DNA of 28,368 bases from Prado023 sp039812125 (lineage in GTDB: Bacteria > Actinomycetota > Actinomycetes > S36-B12 > CAIYMF01), in the NCBI GenBank assembly GCA_039812125.1, contig JBDHZV010000029.1, positions 1 to 28,368 on the forward strand. The letters run 5' to 3'. Below, one piece after another: positions 8,021-15,128 of this stretch; position 1 is the first letter of the stretch, and each line of letters begins with the position of its first letter. Made by a program: the position numbers and the translations under genes. Below the pieces are notes generated by a model. That model searched no databases. It was not told the origin of the DNA and worked only from the letters and a program-made list of their open reading frames with translations.

Positions 8021-8026
8021 ACAGTA
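8021..8026 (-). promoter_or_regulatory. -10 element (TACTGT), leaderless start of the 6875-8014 gene
   Basis: TACTGT on the minus strand matches TANNNT and is separated from ATG 8014 by exactly six bases, which puts the predicted transcription start on the A of the ATG. A -35 is not obvious. Confidence 0.45.
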
Positions 8027-8067
8027 CGGACACCGTCGTCGCGAGCCGCCTCCCAATGGGCCGCGGT

Positions 8068-8841
8068 TCAACGGGTGAGGGCTCCGGCGGCTGCGGCGAT
8101 GAGGGAGTCGACGTAGCCCGGGTCGAGCCGGGGATCCGGGTTCGGCTCGGACGTGCCCGGCTCGGTCTCCACCTCGCTCATCTCGTTGACCCGCAGGTAC
8201 TGCACGGTGGCGCCCGAGCGCATCACGGTGCTGACCATGTCGGACGGGACTCCCCGGTCGGGCGTGAACGTGGCGGTGACCCGTAGCCCGTCGACTGGCG
8301 CAGGGACCGCGCCGATCTGGATCGCCGGCGGATCCCCGACGTACTCCGGGTTGCCGGTGATGGCGTCCGTGCAGCTCTGCTCGGCCTGCTCGCGGGCGCG
8401 GGCCAGTGCGGCCATGGCAGCCGCCGCATCCTGGTACTCGATCGCGTACTGGTCGACCTGTGCCGATCCGGCTCGTCCGAACCCCCAGGCGCCGGCGAGT
8501 GCCCCGGGCTCGGTGCGGGTCGGCGGTCCCTCGTCGGGCCGGCCGGCGCCGGAGCACAGCCACACCTGGCTCCACGGCACGCTCACCGCTTCCCCCTCGG
8601 CGGTGTGACCCAACCCCGCATCGGTGTCGGAGCCGGGCGGCGCGGGGGGCAGCTCTGCCGAGGTCATCAGGGCCGCCTGCGCGCGCTGCAGCGCGCTGAC
8701 CGTGGGGCTCGTCGAGGTGCTGGACGTGGCGTCCGTGCCGGCCGGCTGGCCGCAGCCAGCCAGGACCACGCCGAGCGTGAGAGCGCCGATCACCGTGCGG
8801 CGCCGTCGGTGGGCGGGCCGGACATCCTGGCAACGGGTCAT
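8068..8841 (-). CDS. Secreted lipoprotein, possible PknH-like sensor domain
   Basis: The protein has 257 residues. Basic residues (RPAHRRRR) precede a hydrophobic stretch and a lipobox (GVVLAGCG), so it should be lipidated on the Cys and held on the outer face of the membrane. A Ser/Thr-rich spacer follows, then a domain starting LQRAQAALMTSAELPPAPPG and continuing with two further Cys (WLCSGAG, QSCTDAI). The layout (lipobox, Ser/Thr linker, 'L-T-x-x-x-L-P', two cysteines, VTATFTPDRG) recalls PknH-like extracellular sensor lipoproteins of actinobacteria; this is a weak inference. ATG 8841 is chosen because GGGGGTGG lies 5 bases upstream; GTG 8850 in the same frame is the alternative. Confidence 0.75.
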   Translation of the reverse strand: MTRCQDVRPAHRRRRTVIGALTLGVVLAGCGQPAGTDATSSTSTSPTVSALQRAQAALMTSAELPPAPPGSDTDAGLGHTAEGEAVSVPWSQVWLCSGAGRPDEGPPTRTEPGALAGAWGFGRAGSAQVDQYAIEYQDAAAAMAALARAREQAEQSCTDAITGNPEYVGDPPAIQIGAVPAPVDGLRVTATFTPDRGVPSDMVSTVMRSGATVQYLRVNEMSEVETEPGTSEPNPDPRLDPGYVDSLIAAAAGALTR

Positions 8842-9255
8842 GGAGACCACCCCCTTGCTGCTTCCAGCGTCCCGCGGCTCGGCCCGGCGCCCCAGAGCCG
8901 AACGTCCGTCTCCCCTCCGGTGTCGGCATGGGTCCGGGCGGTGGCCGTCGCCCGGGAGTGAGGCAGGCAGCGGCCACCGCCCTCAGCGCCCTCGCGCAGG
9001 CGACCGTCCTCCTGCGCCGCCGAACCGGCTGGGTCGCCTTCGATCCGGGTCGCCCCCTGGAGGCATGGGCGCCCGGTGACGTTGACGCGAGGACACAGGC
9101 GGGCCTCCCCGCGGCAGCGGGCTGCTCGGGGACGTCGAGAGCACGCTAACGGCCGGGCCTGCGCACGTCTGGTCGCTCACGGTCAACTCTGCATCCCCGC
9201 TGCCGGGACACCTCGGGGCGTCGGTCGTACCATTCGCGCCCCGGCGCGACGAGGG
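8842..9255. other. Intergenic stretch without a convincing gene
   Basis: About 410 bases separate the lipoprotein start from the end of the GAP-family gene. A plus-strand frame at 8928-9149 is open but has no ribosome site and no recognisable sequence. An imperfect hairpin lies at 9107-9131 (CCCCG ... CGGGG outer arms, GCAG/CTGC inner arms). It presumably holds the lipoprotein promoter, but I see no clear -10 there. Confidence 0.4.
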
Positions 9256-9930
9256 TCAGGCGGTGATCGACAAGCCCTTGACCAGCAGGGCCGCACCGAG
9301 AGCCGTGAGCACCCCGACGGACAGTGCGGTGCTGTTGCGGTCCAGCCATCGCCTGCCGCGTTCGAGGGCGGGAGCGGCGCGATCCCCCAGGCCGAGGTGG
9401 GCGAGCACCGGTGTGGCCACCCCCACCGACCCGACCATCACGAATCCCAGGAGGCCGATCGCGGTGCTCGCCGCCCCCGTGGTGAGCACCGCGATCTCGG
9501 CACCCGCGGCAAGCGCCATGGCCAGGTTCTTGGGATTCGCGGCGGCCAGGAGCGCGCCCAGCCGGGCGGACCGGCCAGGTGAGTAGCTGTCCAGCGCCGT
9601 CATCCAGCCGGGCGGTTCCTTGGCCTCGCCGGTTCGGGGCCGGCGGACCCACTTCGCGACGGCCAGGGCCAGGAAGACCGCACCCGTGACCACCTGCACC
9701 CAGCCGATCCCCGCCTCGGTGGCGGGTGCCGGGTCGGCCAGCCTGCCCACCCACACCGCGGCCGCGGCGACGAGGGCCAGCGCCACCGTCCACGCGGCCA
9801 GGTAGGCCAGGCCATTGGCCCGACCGCGTGAGGTCATGAGCAGGAGCATCGCCGGCATGATCGGTATCGGGCTGAGCCCGACGACCAGGGCCAGGGGGAG
9901 CACCGTCGCGACCATGCCTGTCCCGCCCAT
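9256..9930 (-). CDS. GAP/LysE-superfamily integral membrane protein
   Basis: The protein has 224 residues and about six hydrophobic helices. The opening helix carries LPLALVVGLSPIPIMPAMLLLMTSRG, which is the characteristic start of GAP-family proteins (relatives of the mycobacterial sulfolipid-addressing protein Sap, within the LysE exporter superfamily). A second signature, AAANPKNLAMALAAG, carries the NPKN motif of the LysE superfamily at the start of the second half. By family it is an exporter or lipid-transport accessory of the cytoplasmic membrane; the cargo is unknown. The start is uncertain: ATG 9930 and ATG 9915 are both possible, and neither has a strong ribosome site. Confidence 0.8.
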   Translation of the reverse strand: MGGTGMVATVLPLALVVGLSPIPIMPAMLLLMTSRGRANGLAYLAAWTVALALVAAAAVWVGRLADPAPATEAGIGWVQVVTGAVFLALAVAKWVRRPRTGEAKEPPGWMTALDSYSPGRSARLGALLAAANPKNLAMALAAGAEIAVLTTGAASTAIGLLGFVMVGSVGVATPVLAHLGLGDRAAPALERGRRWLDRNSTALSVGVLTALGAALLVKGLSITA

Positions 9931-9938
9931 GCTGCACC

Positions 9939-9963
9939 GCCGTCCCGGAGTCTGCCGTCCCGG
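9939..9963. repeat. 10-bp direct repeat upstream of the GAP-family gene
   Basis: GCCGTCCCGG occurs at 9939-9948 and again at 9954-9963, a 15-base period, just upstream of the start codon. It could be a regulator site, but the evidence is only the repeat. Confidence 0.3.
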
Positions 9964-9983
9964 GAGGGTACCCCAGCAGGGGG

Positions 9984-10024
9984 AGCCGGTCGGGGTCGGC
10001 ACCGGCTGGAGGCGCGCAGGCGCC
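9984..10024 (-). terminator. Two hairpins downstream of the 10036-10407 gene
   Basis: AGCCGGT/ACCGGCT (9984-9990 and 10001-10007, 10-base loop) and GGCGC/GCGCC (10011-10015 and 10020-10024, 4-base loop) lie directly after the stop at 10036 on the minus strand. They are GC-rich, without a U-tract. Confidence 0.4.
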
Positions 10025-10035
10025 CGTGCTGGCTG

Positions 10036-10407
10036 CTACCCCTCGTGCTCGAAGGCCACGGACTCGCGGATCCGGTCCTCCAGCCTGGGAAGCGCGTCGA
10101 ACGCGACGTCGAACGTCGGGGGCTTCGGGTTGGCCACGGTCTGCACGCCGGTGATGAGTCCCTCGTTGGTGACGCGCAGCAGCAGCCTCCAGTCGGCGTG
10201 CTTGGCCTGGGTTGCGATGGCGAGCATGTTCGTGACTGTCGCGGGGTCCTCCGAGGCCAGGGAGCGCCAGCCCACGCGACCCGTCCCCTGGTGAGGTGCC
10301 AGCGCCTCCCAGGTGAAGTCGATCTGGGCCGATCCGCCGCCGGCGAACACGTGGTTGACCCGTGCGATGTAGCCGTCGACCCAGTGCGAGTCGTCCCACA
10401 GTGACAT
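10036..10407 (-). CDS. Small hypothetical protein
   Basis: This is a 123-residue soluble protein starting MSLWDDSHWVDGYIARVNHV. It contains IDFTWEALAPHQGTGRVGWR and a regular alpha/beta-looking second half (LLLRVTNEGLITGVQTVANP) with no Cys. ATG 10407 follows GGAGG by 8 bases. The pattern of strands and the single-domain size are unremarkable and I do not recognise the family. It is divergent from the AAA-type ATPase gene with about 300 bases between them. A functional link is only suggested by position. Confidence 0.7.
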   Translation of the reverse strand: MSLWDDSHWVDGYIARVNHVFAGGGSAQIDFTWEALAPHQGTGRVGWRSLASEDPATVTNMLAIATQAKHADWRLLLRVTNEGLITGVQTVANPKPPTFDVAFDALPRLEDRIRESVAFEHEG

Positions 10408-10649
10408 CGTGCCGCCTCCGTCCGCATGCACTCACCCCAAGGTGGCGACGCGCATCGGCGGGACCACCTGCCGCGGTTCGCTCCGCGGCTGTCGGACTGC
10501 ATGCCTGCGCAACGGTGCTCCCCGATGCGGGGGGCGTCAACGTCCCCGTTCGCAGGGCGCCGGGGGAGCCGGTCGGGGGTCGGGCGCCCGGGCTACGCCT
10601 GACGGGTCCCGGCGGCGTCTCGGCGTGCCCGGGTCCATCGGATCCCGAT

Positions 10650-10680
10650 GCGACACGATGTCGCTGTATCGCGATGTATG
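10650..10680. promoter_or_regulatory. Paired dyads upstream of the ATPase gene, candidate operator
   Basis: GCGACA-N3-TGTCGC at 10650-10664 is a perfect 6-3-6 inverted repeat. A second palindrome, ATCGCGAT, is at 10668-10675. CGATGT recurs at 10656-10661 and 10672-10677, one and a half helical turns apart. They lie just upstream of the -10 at 10703. The regulator is unknown. Confidence 0.4.
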
Positions 10681-10702
10681 CCGTCAGCGCTAGACAGCCG
10701 CA

Positions 10703-10708
10703 TACCCT
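10703..10708 (+). promoter_or_regulatory. -10 element (TACCCT), leaderless start of the ATPase gene
   Basis: TACCCT fits TANNNT and is separated from GTG 10715 by six bases. There is no ribosome site before the GTG. Confidence 0.4.
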
Positions 10709-10714
10709 CCGATC

Positions 10715-11929
10715 GTGGACCCGATCCGGAACCCCTACGCCCCCGGCGCCGGCCAACGCCCCCCCGAGCTGGCCGGCCGCGACGAGCAGCTCGACGCCTT
10801 CGAGGTCGTGCTCGCGCGGGTGGCCCGGGCCCGGCCGGAGCGCAGCGTCGTCCTCACCGGCCTGCGCGGCGTGGGCAAGACCGTGCTGCTCAACGCGATG
10901 CGCTCGGCGGCGGTCCGGGCGGGATGGGGGACCGGCAAGTTCGAGGCGCGCCCGGACCTGTCCATCCGACGGCCGCTGGCCTCGGCGGTGCACCAGGCCG
11001 TCCGAGAGCTCGGACCCACCGAGGATGCCACCCACCACGCACTCGGCGTGATCCGCTCGTTCGCCCAGAAGGACCCCGGGACCGGCTCGGGTCGGGGCCG
11101 GGCGACGGCCGGCCGCCTGCGGGACCGGTGGAACCTGGGCATCACGGCTCCTGCGGTGCTCGGCCGGGCCGATTCGGGGGACATCGAGATCGACCTCGTG
11201 GAGCTGCTCGCCGACCTCGGGGGGATGGCCGCCGACACCGGGCGCGGCATCGCGGTGTTCATCGACGAGATGCAGGACCTCGGACCCGACGACGTGTCCG
11301 CGCTGTGCGCGGCGGCGCACGAGATCAGCCAGACCGGCCTGCCGCTGGTCGTCGTGGGCGCGGGGCTGCCGCACCTGCCCGCGGTCCTCTCGGCGTCGAA
11401 GTCGTACTCCGAGAGGCTGTTCCGCTACTCCCGGATCGACCGGCTGGAGCGGGCGGCAGCGGACGCCGCGCTGGTCCGCCCGGCCGGTGGCGAGGGTGCC
11501 GCGTGGCAGCCCGCGGCCCTCGACGCCATGTACGCCGCGACGGGGGGCTACCCGTACTTCATCCAGGCGTACGGCAAGGCGGTGTGGGACCTCGCGCCCG
11601 GGTCGCCGATCACGGCGGCCGACGTGGCGGTTGCCGCGCCCGAGGCCGAGTCCGAGCTCGCGGTGGGGTTCTTCGGCTCCCGGTTCGAGCGGGCGACCCC
11701 CGGGGAGCGCGAGTACCTGCGGGCCATGGCCGACCTCGCCGCCGAGGCCGGTGAGGACTCCGGGGCGGTGTCCACCGCCGACGTCGCCACCCACCTCGGG
11801 CGCAAGCCCCAGTCGTTGTCCCCGGCCCGGGACGCGCTGCTCAAGAAGGGCCTCATCTACTCCGGTGAGCGGGGCCAGATCTCGTTCACCGTGCCCCACT
11901 TCGGCCGGTACCTGCGCGACCACCCCTGA
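10715..11929 (+). CDS. AAA/STAND-like P-loop ATPase with winged-helix tail
   Basis: The 404-residue protein starts MDPIRNPYAPGAGQRPPELA. The Walker A motif is Gly49-Leu-Arg-Gly-Val-Gly-Lys55-Thr56. The Walker B motif is VFIDEMQDL with Asp184-Glu185. A sensor-1-like segment follows (LPLVVVGAGLPHLP), then SASKSYSERLFRYSRIDRL, and YPYFIQAYGKAVW. The C-terminal part (DVATHLGRKPQSLSPARDAL, then KKGLIYSGERGQISFTVPHF) looks like a winged helix. The whole protein resembles a widely conserved, uncharacterised actinobacterial ATPase related to archaeal-type/ORC-like and STAND NTPases. It is cytosolic. The C-terminal wing suggests DNA or partner binding (inference). It is not part of a visible defence or restriction cluster. 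A GTG start without ribosome site suggests leaderless expression. Confidence 0.88.
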   Translation: MDPIRNPYAPGAGQRPPELAGRDEQLDAFEVVLARVARARPERSVVLTGLRGVGKTVLLNAMRSAAVRAGWGTGKFEARPDLSIRRPLASAVHQAVRELGPTEDATHHALGVIRSFAQKDPGTGSGRGRATAGRLRDRWNLGITAPAVLGRADSGDIEIDLVELLADLGGMAADTGRGIAVFIDEMQDLGPDDVSALCAAAHEISQTGLPLVVVGAGLPHLPAVLSASKSYSERLFRYSRIDRLERAAADAALVRPAGGEGAAWQPAALDAMYAATGGYPYFIQAYGKAVWDLAPGSPITAADVAVAAPEAESELAVGFFGSRFERATPGEREYLRAMADLAAEAGEDSGAVSTADVATHLGRKPQSLSPARDALLKKGLIYSGERGQISFTVPHFGRYLRDHP

Positions 11930-11983
11930 CCCGGGCCGATCCGCCGACGGCGGGGTGGTGGGTGATCTCACAGGCCGCCCAGG

Positions 11984-12011
11984 GTTGACCCCCAGGGGAT
12001 CCGGGCAGACT
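11984..12011 (+). promoter_or_regulatory. Promoter of the VanZ-like gene (leaderless)
   Basis: TTGACC at 11984-11989, a 16-base spacer, and CAGACT at 12006-12011 give a housekeeping-type promoter. Six bases separate the -10 from GTG 12018, so the transcript should begin at the start codon. No ribosome site is present. Confidence 0.5.
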
Positions 12012-12017
12012 GGACCC

Positions 12018-12491
12018 GTGCTGCACCGTCATCCGTTCCTGAGCCTGCTGACCGGCGGGTACCTGGCCTTCGTGGGCTGGCTCACGCTGACCCCGCAGGT
12101 GGACGCTGCCCAGCACATCTCGGTGATCTACCGGGCGCTCGATGTCCTGCACCGGCACGGCTACCTGCAGTCCGTCGACGACGCCCGGCTGGAGTTCCTG
12201 GCCAACGTCGCCCTGTTCGTCCCGGTCGGGATGTTCCTGCTGCTGCTGCTCGGCAACCGGCTGTGGTGGCTGGCGCTGGTGGCCTCGTTCGGGCTCACCG
12301 CGTTCATCGAGTTCGCCCAGGGCAGCGTCCCGGGCCGCGTGCAGGACGAGCGCGACCTGCTCGCCAACGGCCTGGGCGCTGTCGTCGGCGTGCTCGTCGC
12401 CATGGTGCTGACCCTGCCTGGCGAGATCCGGCGGCGCCGCCGCCAGCGCCGGCGTGCGCCCGTCCGGGCGGTGCGGGTCCCCGTCGGCTGA
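12018..12491 (+). CDS. VanZ-like family membrane protein
   Basis: The protein has 157 residues and four hydrophobic helices (FLSLLTGGYLAFVGWLTLTP; NVALFVPVGMFLLLLL; WWLALVASFGLTAFIEFAQ; LANGLGAVVGVLVAMVLTL). Family signatures are the helix-2 FLANVALFVPVG block and the helix-3/4 pair E-x-x-Q...R-x-x-x-x-x-DLLAN-x-x-G. VanZ relatives are small membrane proteins; VanZ itself gives low-level teicoplanin resistance, but most homologues have no proven role, so resistance should not be inferred. The C terminus is a run of arginines (RRRRRQRRR-like, interrupted), which should sit in the cytoplasm. The MFS gene starts 11 bases after the stop, so the two are probably cotranscribed. Confidence 0.85.
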   Translation: MLHRHPFLSLLTGGYLAFVGWLTLTPQVDAAQHISVIYRALDVLHRHGYLQSVDDARLEFLANVALFVPVGMFLLLLLGNRLWWLALVASFGLTAFIEFAQGSVPGRVQDERDLLANGLGAVVGVLVAMVLTLPGEIRRRRRQRRRAPVRAVRVPVG

Positions 12492-12502
12492 CGGACGGCC
12501 GC

Positions 12503-13708
12503 ATGGACCCCACCCCCGCCGCCGGGACCCCCCGAGTCGCCCGGGCCTCGCTCGGTGTCTTCGTGGTGTTCGCCCTCAACGGGCTGTTCTTCGCCTCGTG
12601 GGCCAGTCGACTGCCCGCGATCCGCGACGCCCTCGTCCTCGACGCGTCCGAGGTGGGGCTCGTCCTGCTGGTCGGGTCGGCAGGGTCGCTGGTGGCGCTG
12701 CCGCTGACCGGGATGGTCGTGCACCGGTTCGGGACGGTCGCGACCACCCGGGCCGCTGCCCTGCTGGCCGCCGCCGGCCTGGGGGCGGGGGCGCTGGCGG
12801 TGGCTGCGGGCACGGTCCCGGCGGTGGCCGCCGCCCTGTTCGTCGCGATGATGGGCATCGGGGCGTGGGACGTGTCGATGAACCTGCAGGGCACCGTGGT
12901 CGAGCGCTCCCTGGGCCGGGCGATCATGCCCCGGTTCCACGCCGGCTTCTCGCTGGGCGCCGTCGTCGGGGCCGCGGTCGGCGCCGGGGCCGCAGCGGCC
13001 CGGGTCCCGGTGTCCTGGCACCTCGTGACCGTGGTCGGGCTCGGGGCGCTGGCCGTGTGGCTGCTGACGCGGTGGTACCTGCCCGACGGTGCCATGGTCG
13101 GGGCCGATCCGCAGGGGGCTGGTGGTGGGGGAGCGCGTCGGCACGCGCTGGCGGCGTGGACCGAGCCGCGCACCGTCCTGATCGGGCTGATGGTCCTGGC
13201 TGCGGCCCTGACGGAGGGCAGCGCGAACGACTGGCTGGCCCTCGGCGTCGTCGACGGGTTCCACGCCTCGGACGCGGTCGGTGCGGCGGCGTTCGGGCTG
13301 TTCGTGGCCTCGATGACCCTGATGCGCCTCCTGGGCACCGGCCTGCTCGACCGGTTCGGCCGCGTCCCGGTCCTGCGGCTGTCGGCCGCGCTGGCGCTGG
13401 TCGGGCTGCTCGCGTTCGGGCTGGGCCCCTCCGCGGGCCTGGCCATCGTGGCGATCGTCCTGTGGGGGTTCGGGGCGGCGCTGGGGTTCCCGGTGGGGAT
13501 GAGCGCGGCGGCCGACGATCCCGCCCGAGCGGCCGCGCGCGTCTCGGTGGTGTCCTCGATCGGGTACGTCGCATTCCTGGCCGGGCCGCCGCTGCTCGGC
13601 GCCCTCGCCGACCACGTCGGCGTGCGCCACGCCCTGCTCACGATCGTCGCGCCGCTGGTGCTGAGCCTGCTGCTGGCCCCGGTCGCTGCCGCGCCGCGCC
13701 GCCCCTAG
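12503..13708 (+). CDS. MFS transporter, YbjJ-like
   Basis: The 401-residue protein has about 12 hydrophobic helices in two halves. Helix 1 ends in NGLFFASWASRLPAIRDAL, the signature of YbjJ-like major facilitators. An MFS-type loop is visible as GMVVHRFGT between helices 2 and 3, and its second-half counterpart is GLLDRFGRVP. The central loop is short and Gly-rich (DPQGAGGGGARRH). The acidic/Asn block AALTEGSANDWLAL opens the second half and is typical of this subgroup. Substrate unknown (sugar or drug efflux are both assigned in this group). The start ATG 12503 has only a weak CGGACGG upstream, and translation may rely on coupling to the VanZ-like gene 11 bases before. Confidence 0.85.
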   Translation: MDPTPAAGTPRVARASLGVFVVFALNGLFFASWASRLPAIRDALVLDASEVGLVLLVGSAGSLVALPLTGMVVHRFGTVATTRAAALLAAAGLGAGALAVAAGTVPAVAAALFVAMMGIGAWDVSMNLQGTVVERSLGRAIMPRFHAGFSLGAVVGAAVGAGAAAARVPVSWHLVTVVGLGALAVWLLTRWYLPDGAMVGADPQGAGGGGARRHALAAWTEPRTVLIGLMVLAAALTEGSANDWLALGVVDGFHASDAVGAAAFGLFVASMTLMRLLGTGLLDRFGRVPVLRLSAALALVGLLAFGLGPSAGLAIVAIVLWGFGAALGFPVGMSAAADDPARAAARVSVVSSIGYVAFLAGPPLLGALADHVGVRHALLTIVAPLVLSLLLAPVAAAPRRP

Positions 13709-13718
13709 GCTGGGGTCC

Positions 13719-13742
13719 CCGACCGGCCCGTCGACCGGTCGG
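13719..13742 (+). terminator. Hairpin after the MFS gene
   Basis: CCGACCGG, 8-base loop, CCGGTCGG: a perfect 8-bp stem 11 bases after the MFS stop and 24 bases before the PH-domain gene. It may terminate or attenuate read-through. Confidence 0.5.
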
Positions 13743-13765
13743 TCCCGTCGCGAGGGGAGTGGGCC

Positions 13766-14134
13766 GTGGGCATCTTCACGGGCAACGCCGGGCGCAAGGA
13801 CGCAGCCGAGGTCCAGGCGGAGTACGCGCGCATCTTCGCCCAGGAGGAGCGCGTGCACGCTGCCTACGGGGTCCTGCGCGACGTGTTCATCTTCACGAAC
13901 ATGCGCCTGGTGCTGGTCGATCGGCAGGGCCTGTCGGGCAAGAAGGTCAGCTACGAGTCCGTGCCCTACAAGAGCGTCGAGCGGTTCGCCGTGGAGACCG
14001 CCGGCACGTTCGACCTGGACGCCGAGCTGAAGATCTGGGTACGGGGCCGCCACGAGCCCATCGCCAAGCAGTTCGACAAGAGCGCGAACATCTACGAGGT
14101 CCAGGCGATCCTGGCCGCCTTCGCGGTCCGGTAG
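13766..14134 (+). CDS. Bacterial PH-domain protein
   Basis: The 122-residue protein is a single bacterial pleckstrin-homology-like domain (bPH_1/YvbH type). Diagnostic blocks are DVFIFTNMRLVLVDRQG (strand, then the conserved TNxRL), KVSYESVPYKSVERFAVE, the TFDLDAELKIWVRG strand pair, and a C-terminal helix (NIYEVQAILAAFAV). Family members are small cytosolic proteins that often form oligomers; ligands are largely unknown. GTG 13766 follows AGGGGAG by about 7 bases. The gene is monocistronic by appearance, with hairpins on both sides. Confidence 0.85.
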   Translation: MGIFTGNAGRKDAAEVQAEYARIFAQEERVHAAYGVLRDVFIFTNMRLVLVDRQGLSGKKVSYESVPYKSVERFAVETAGTFDLDAELKIWVRGRHEPIAKQFDKSANIYEVQAILAAFAVR

Positions 14135-14144
14135 GACCTGGGGA

Positions 14145-14182
14145 GTCACCGGACCGGGGCTCCCGGGCGCCGGTCCGGTGAC
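14145..14182. terminator. Strong bidirectional terminator hairpin
   Basis: GTCACCGGACCGG (14145-14157), a 12-base loop, then CCGGTCCGGTGAC (14170-14182): a perfect 13-bp stem between convergent genes ending at 14134 and 14206. It is placed to serve both. Confidence 0.75.
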
Positions 14183-14205
14183 CGATGGGCATCGTGTTGT
14201 CGCTG

Positions 14206-14460
14206 CTACTCCTCGGCCCGGTCGGACTCCTGGAGCTCGCCGGTGTCGTTCAGGGCGGTGTCACGGGCCACAGCCACGGCACCGGCCACCGCGGTGGCCA
14301 GCGTGACCAGGGCGACCACCCGGGCCAGGCCGGAGCGGCGCCGCGCCGCGAGCAGGGCCACGACCACCCCGAGGGACGCTGATCCCACCTTCATCCAGTC
14401 GCGCCGGTCCATCGTGCGCAGGTCCGCAGCGCCCGGGCGCCACTCGGTCATGCTGTGCAT
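14206..14460 (-). CDS. Small single-span membrane protein
   Basis: The protein has 84 residues. ATG 14460 follows a near-perfect AGGAGGT with 5 bases of spacing, among the best ribosome sites in the window. Residues 1-24 are charged (MTEWRPGAADLRTMDRRDWM). Two hydrophobic stretches follow, separated by ARRRSG: ASLGVVVALLAA and VVALVTLATAVAGAVAVA. The tail is acidic (TGELQESDRAEE). It is probably a two-span hairpin or one longer span with both ends cytoplasmic. No family is recognised. It is the last gene of the minus-strand run of small proteins and ends at the shared terminator. Confidence 0.7.
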   Translation of the reverse strand: MHSMTEWRPGAADLRTMDRRDWMKVGSASLGVVVALLAARRRSGLARVVALVTLATAVAGAVAVARDTALNDTGELQESDRAEE

Positions 14461-14532
14461 CGTTACCTCCTGGGTGTGCCCGCCGTGCGCGGCGAGACGG
14501 GTGCTGGTGGGGGCCGCGGGACTGCCCGCGGC

Positions 14533-14787
14533 TCAGTCGTGGTCGACCGAGTCGCCGGCGGTGTCCCGGACGCCGGACCTGTTGCCGGGGTCGGGGTCGA
14601 CCTCGCGCATCGGGGGTCCGGTCCGGTCGGAGCCTGCGGTGGTGCCGGCGGTGCTGCTCCCCGTCCCGGCGGGGGAGTGGTCGGGGGCCGGGCCGGTCGC
14701 GTCGGCGACCTTCCTGCCCAGCGTGGCTGCCGCGTCGGACACGGCTCTCGCGACGTCCTTCGCGGCGTCGCTGATTCCATCGGTCAT
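14533..14787 (-). CDS. Small hydrophilic protein of unknown function
   Basis: The protein has 84 residues and no Cys or Trp. Residues 1-30 form an apparent amphipathic helix (MTDGISDAAKDVARAVSDAA, then TLGRKVADATG). The remainder is Gly/Ser/Thr/Pro/Asp-rich and probably disordered (GTGSSTAGTTAGSDRTGPP; VDPDPGNRSGVRDTAGDSVD). ATG 14787 follows GGAGG by 8 bases. This Ala-rich helix plus disordered tail resembles stress-induced, LEA-like or phasin-like small proteins, but that is an analogy, not a family assignment. It lies 32 bases after the proline-rich gene. Confidence 0.65.
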   Translation of the reverse strand: MTDGISDAAKDVARAVSDAAATLGRKVADATGPAPDHSPAGTGSSTAGTTAGSDRTGPPMREVDPDPGNRSGVRDTAGDSVDHD

Positions 14788-14818
14788 CGCGTGCCTCCGG
14801 GGTTCGGGATCGGGCGGA

Positions 14819-15127
14819 TCAGTCCGGGGGGATGGGCAGGACCATCGGGCGTCCGGCGTCCGGGGGCCCGGGCGGGATCGCCGGACCCGGCAGCGGACCC
14901 GGGGTGGGCGGACCGGGCACCGGGGGCCCGGGGGCCGGCTCCGGCGGGCCGCCCGGCTGCGGATCCGGGCCGGGGGGGATGTCGCCCGGCTGCGGCGCCG
15001 GGGTGGGGACCGTGGCCTGCTCGGCCAGCGTGGGCGCCGGCTCCTCCTCGGGCTCCGGCGGCGGCTCCGGCATCGGGTCGGGCAGGGGGTCCGGGGCGGG
15101 CGTCGGTGCGATGGGTGACGGGATCAT
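14819..15127 (-). CDS. Proline-rich low-complexity protein
   Basis: The 102-residue protein has about 45 prolines, mostly in P-x-P and P-G-P patterns, with an acidic middle (PEPPPEPEEEPAPTLAEQ). There is no signal peptide, no transmembrane segment and no cysteine. It would form an extended polyproline-type chain. ATG 15127 starts one base after the stop of the preceding gene and has GAGGA about 8 bases upstream inside that gene, so the two are almost certainly cotranscribed. Low complexity makes any gene call less sure. The supporting facts are the tight spacing, the ribosome site and its place in a same-strand run. Long proline runs would stall ribosomes without EF-P. Confidence 0.6.
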   Translation of the reverse strand: MIPSPIAPTPAPDPLPDPMPEPPPEPEEEPAPTLAEQATVPTPAPQPGDIPPGPDPQPGGPPEPAPGPPVPGPPTPGPLPGPAIPPGPPDAGRPMVLPIPPD

Positions 15128-15128
15128 G

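Larger units (their letters stand above)
10408..10714. other. Divergent intergenic region with hairpin and operator-like dyads
   Basis: This 307-base gap separates the small gene from the ATPase gene. It contains a hairpin at 10470-10489 (GCCGCGG, loop TTCGCT, CCGCGGC) and two dyads at 10650-10680, described separately. The stretch at 10651-10685 has more A/T than its surroundings. No open frame with a ribosome site was seen. Confidence 0.5.

Noticed and set aside
8928..9149. Plus-strand open frame of 73 codons in the 8842-9255 gap
   Set aside because: No ribosome site or promoter element at ATG 8928 or GTG 8961, no recognisable sequence, and a hairpin falls inside it; long open frames arise by chance at this G+C.
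10715..11929. Anti-phage STAND defence protein
   Set aside because: No sensor repeat region or effector domain is visible, the family is broadly conserved in actinobacteria, and there are no defence genes nearby.
12018..12491. Glycopeptide-resistance gene
   Set aside because: VanZ-like proteins are common and rarely involved in resistance, and no other van gene is nearby.
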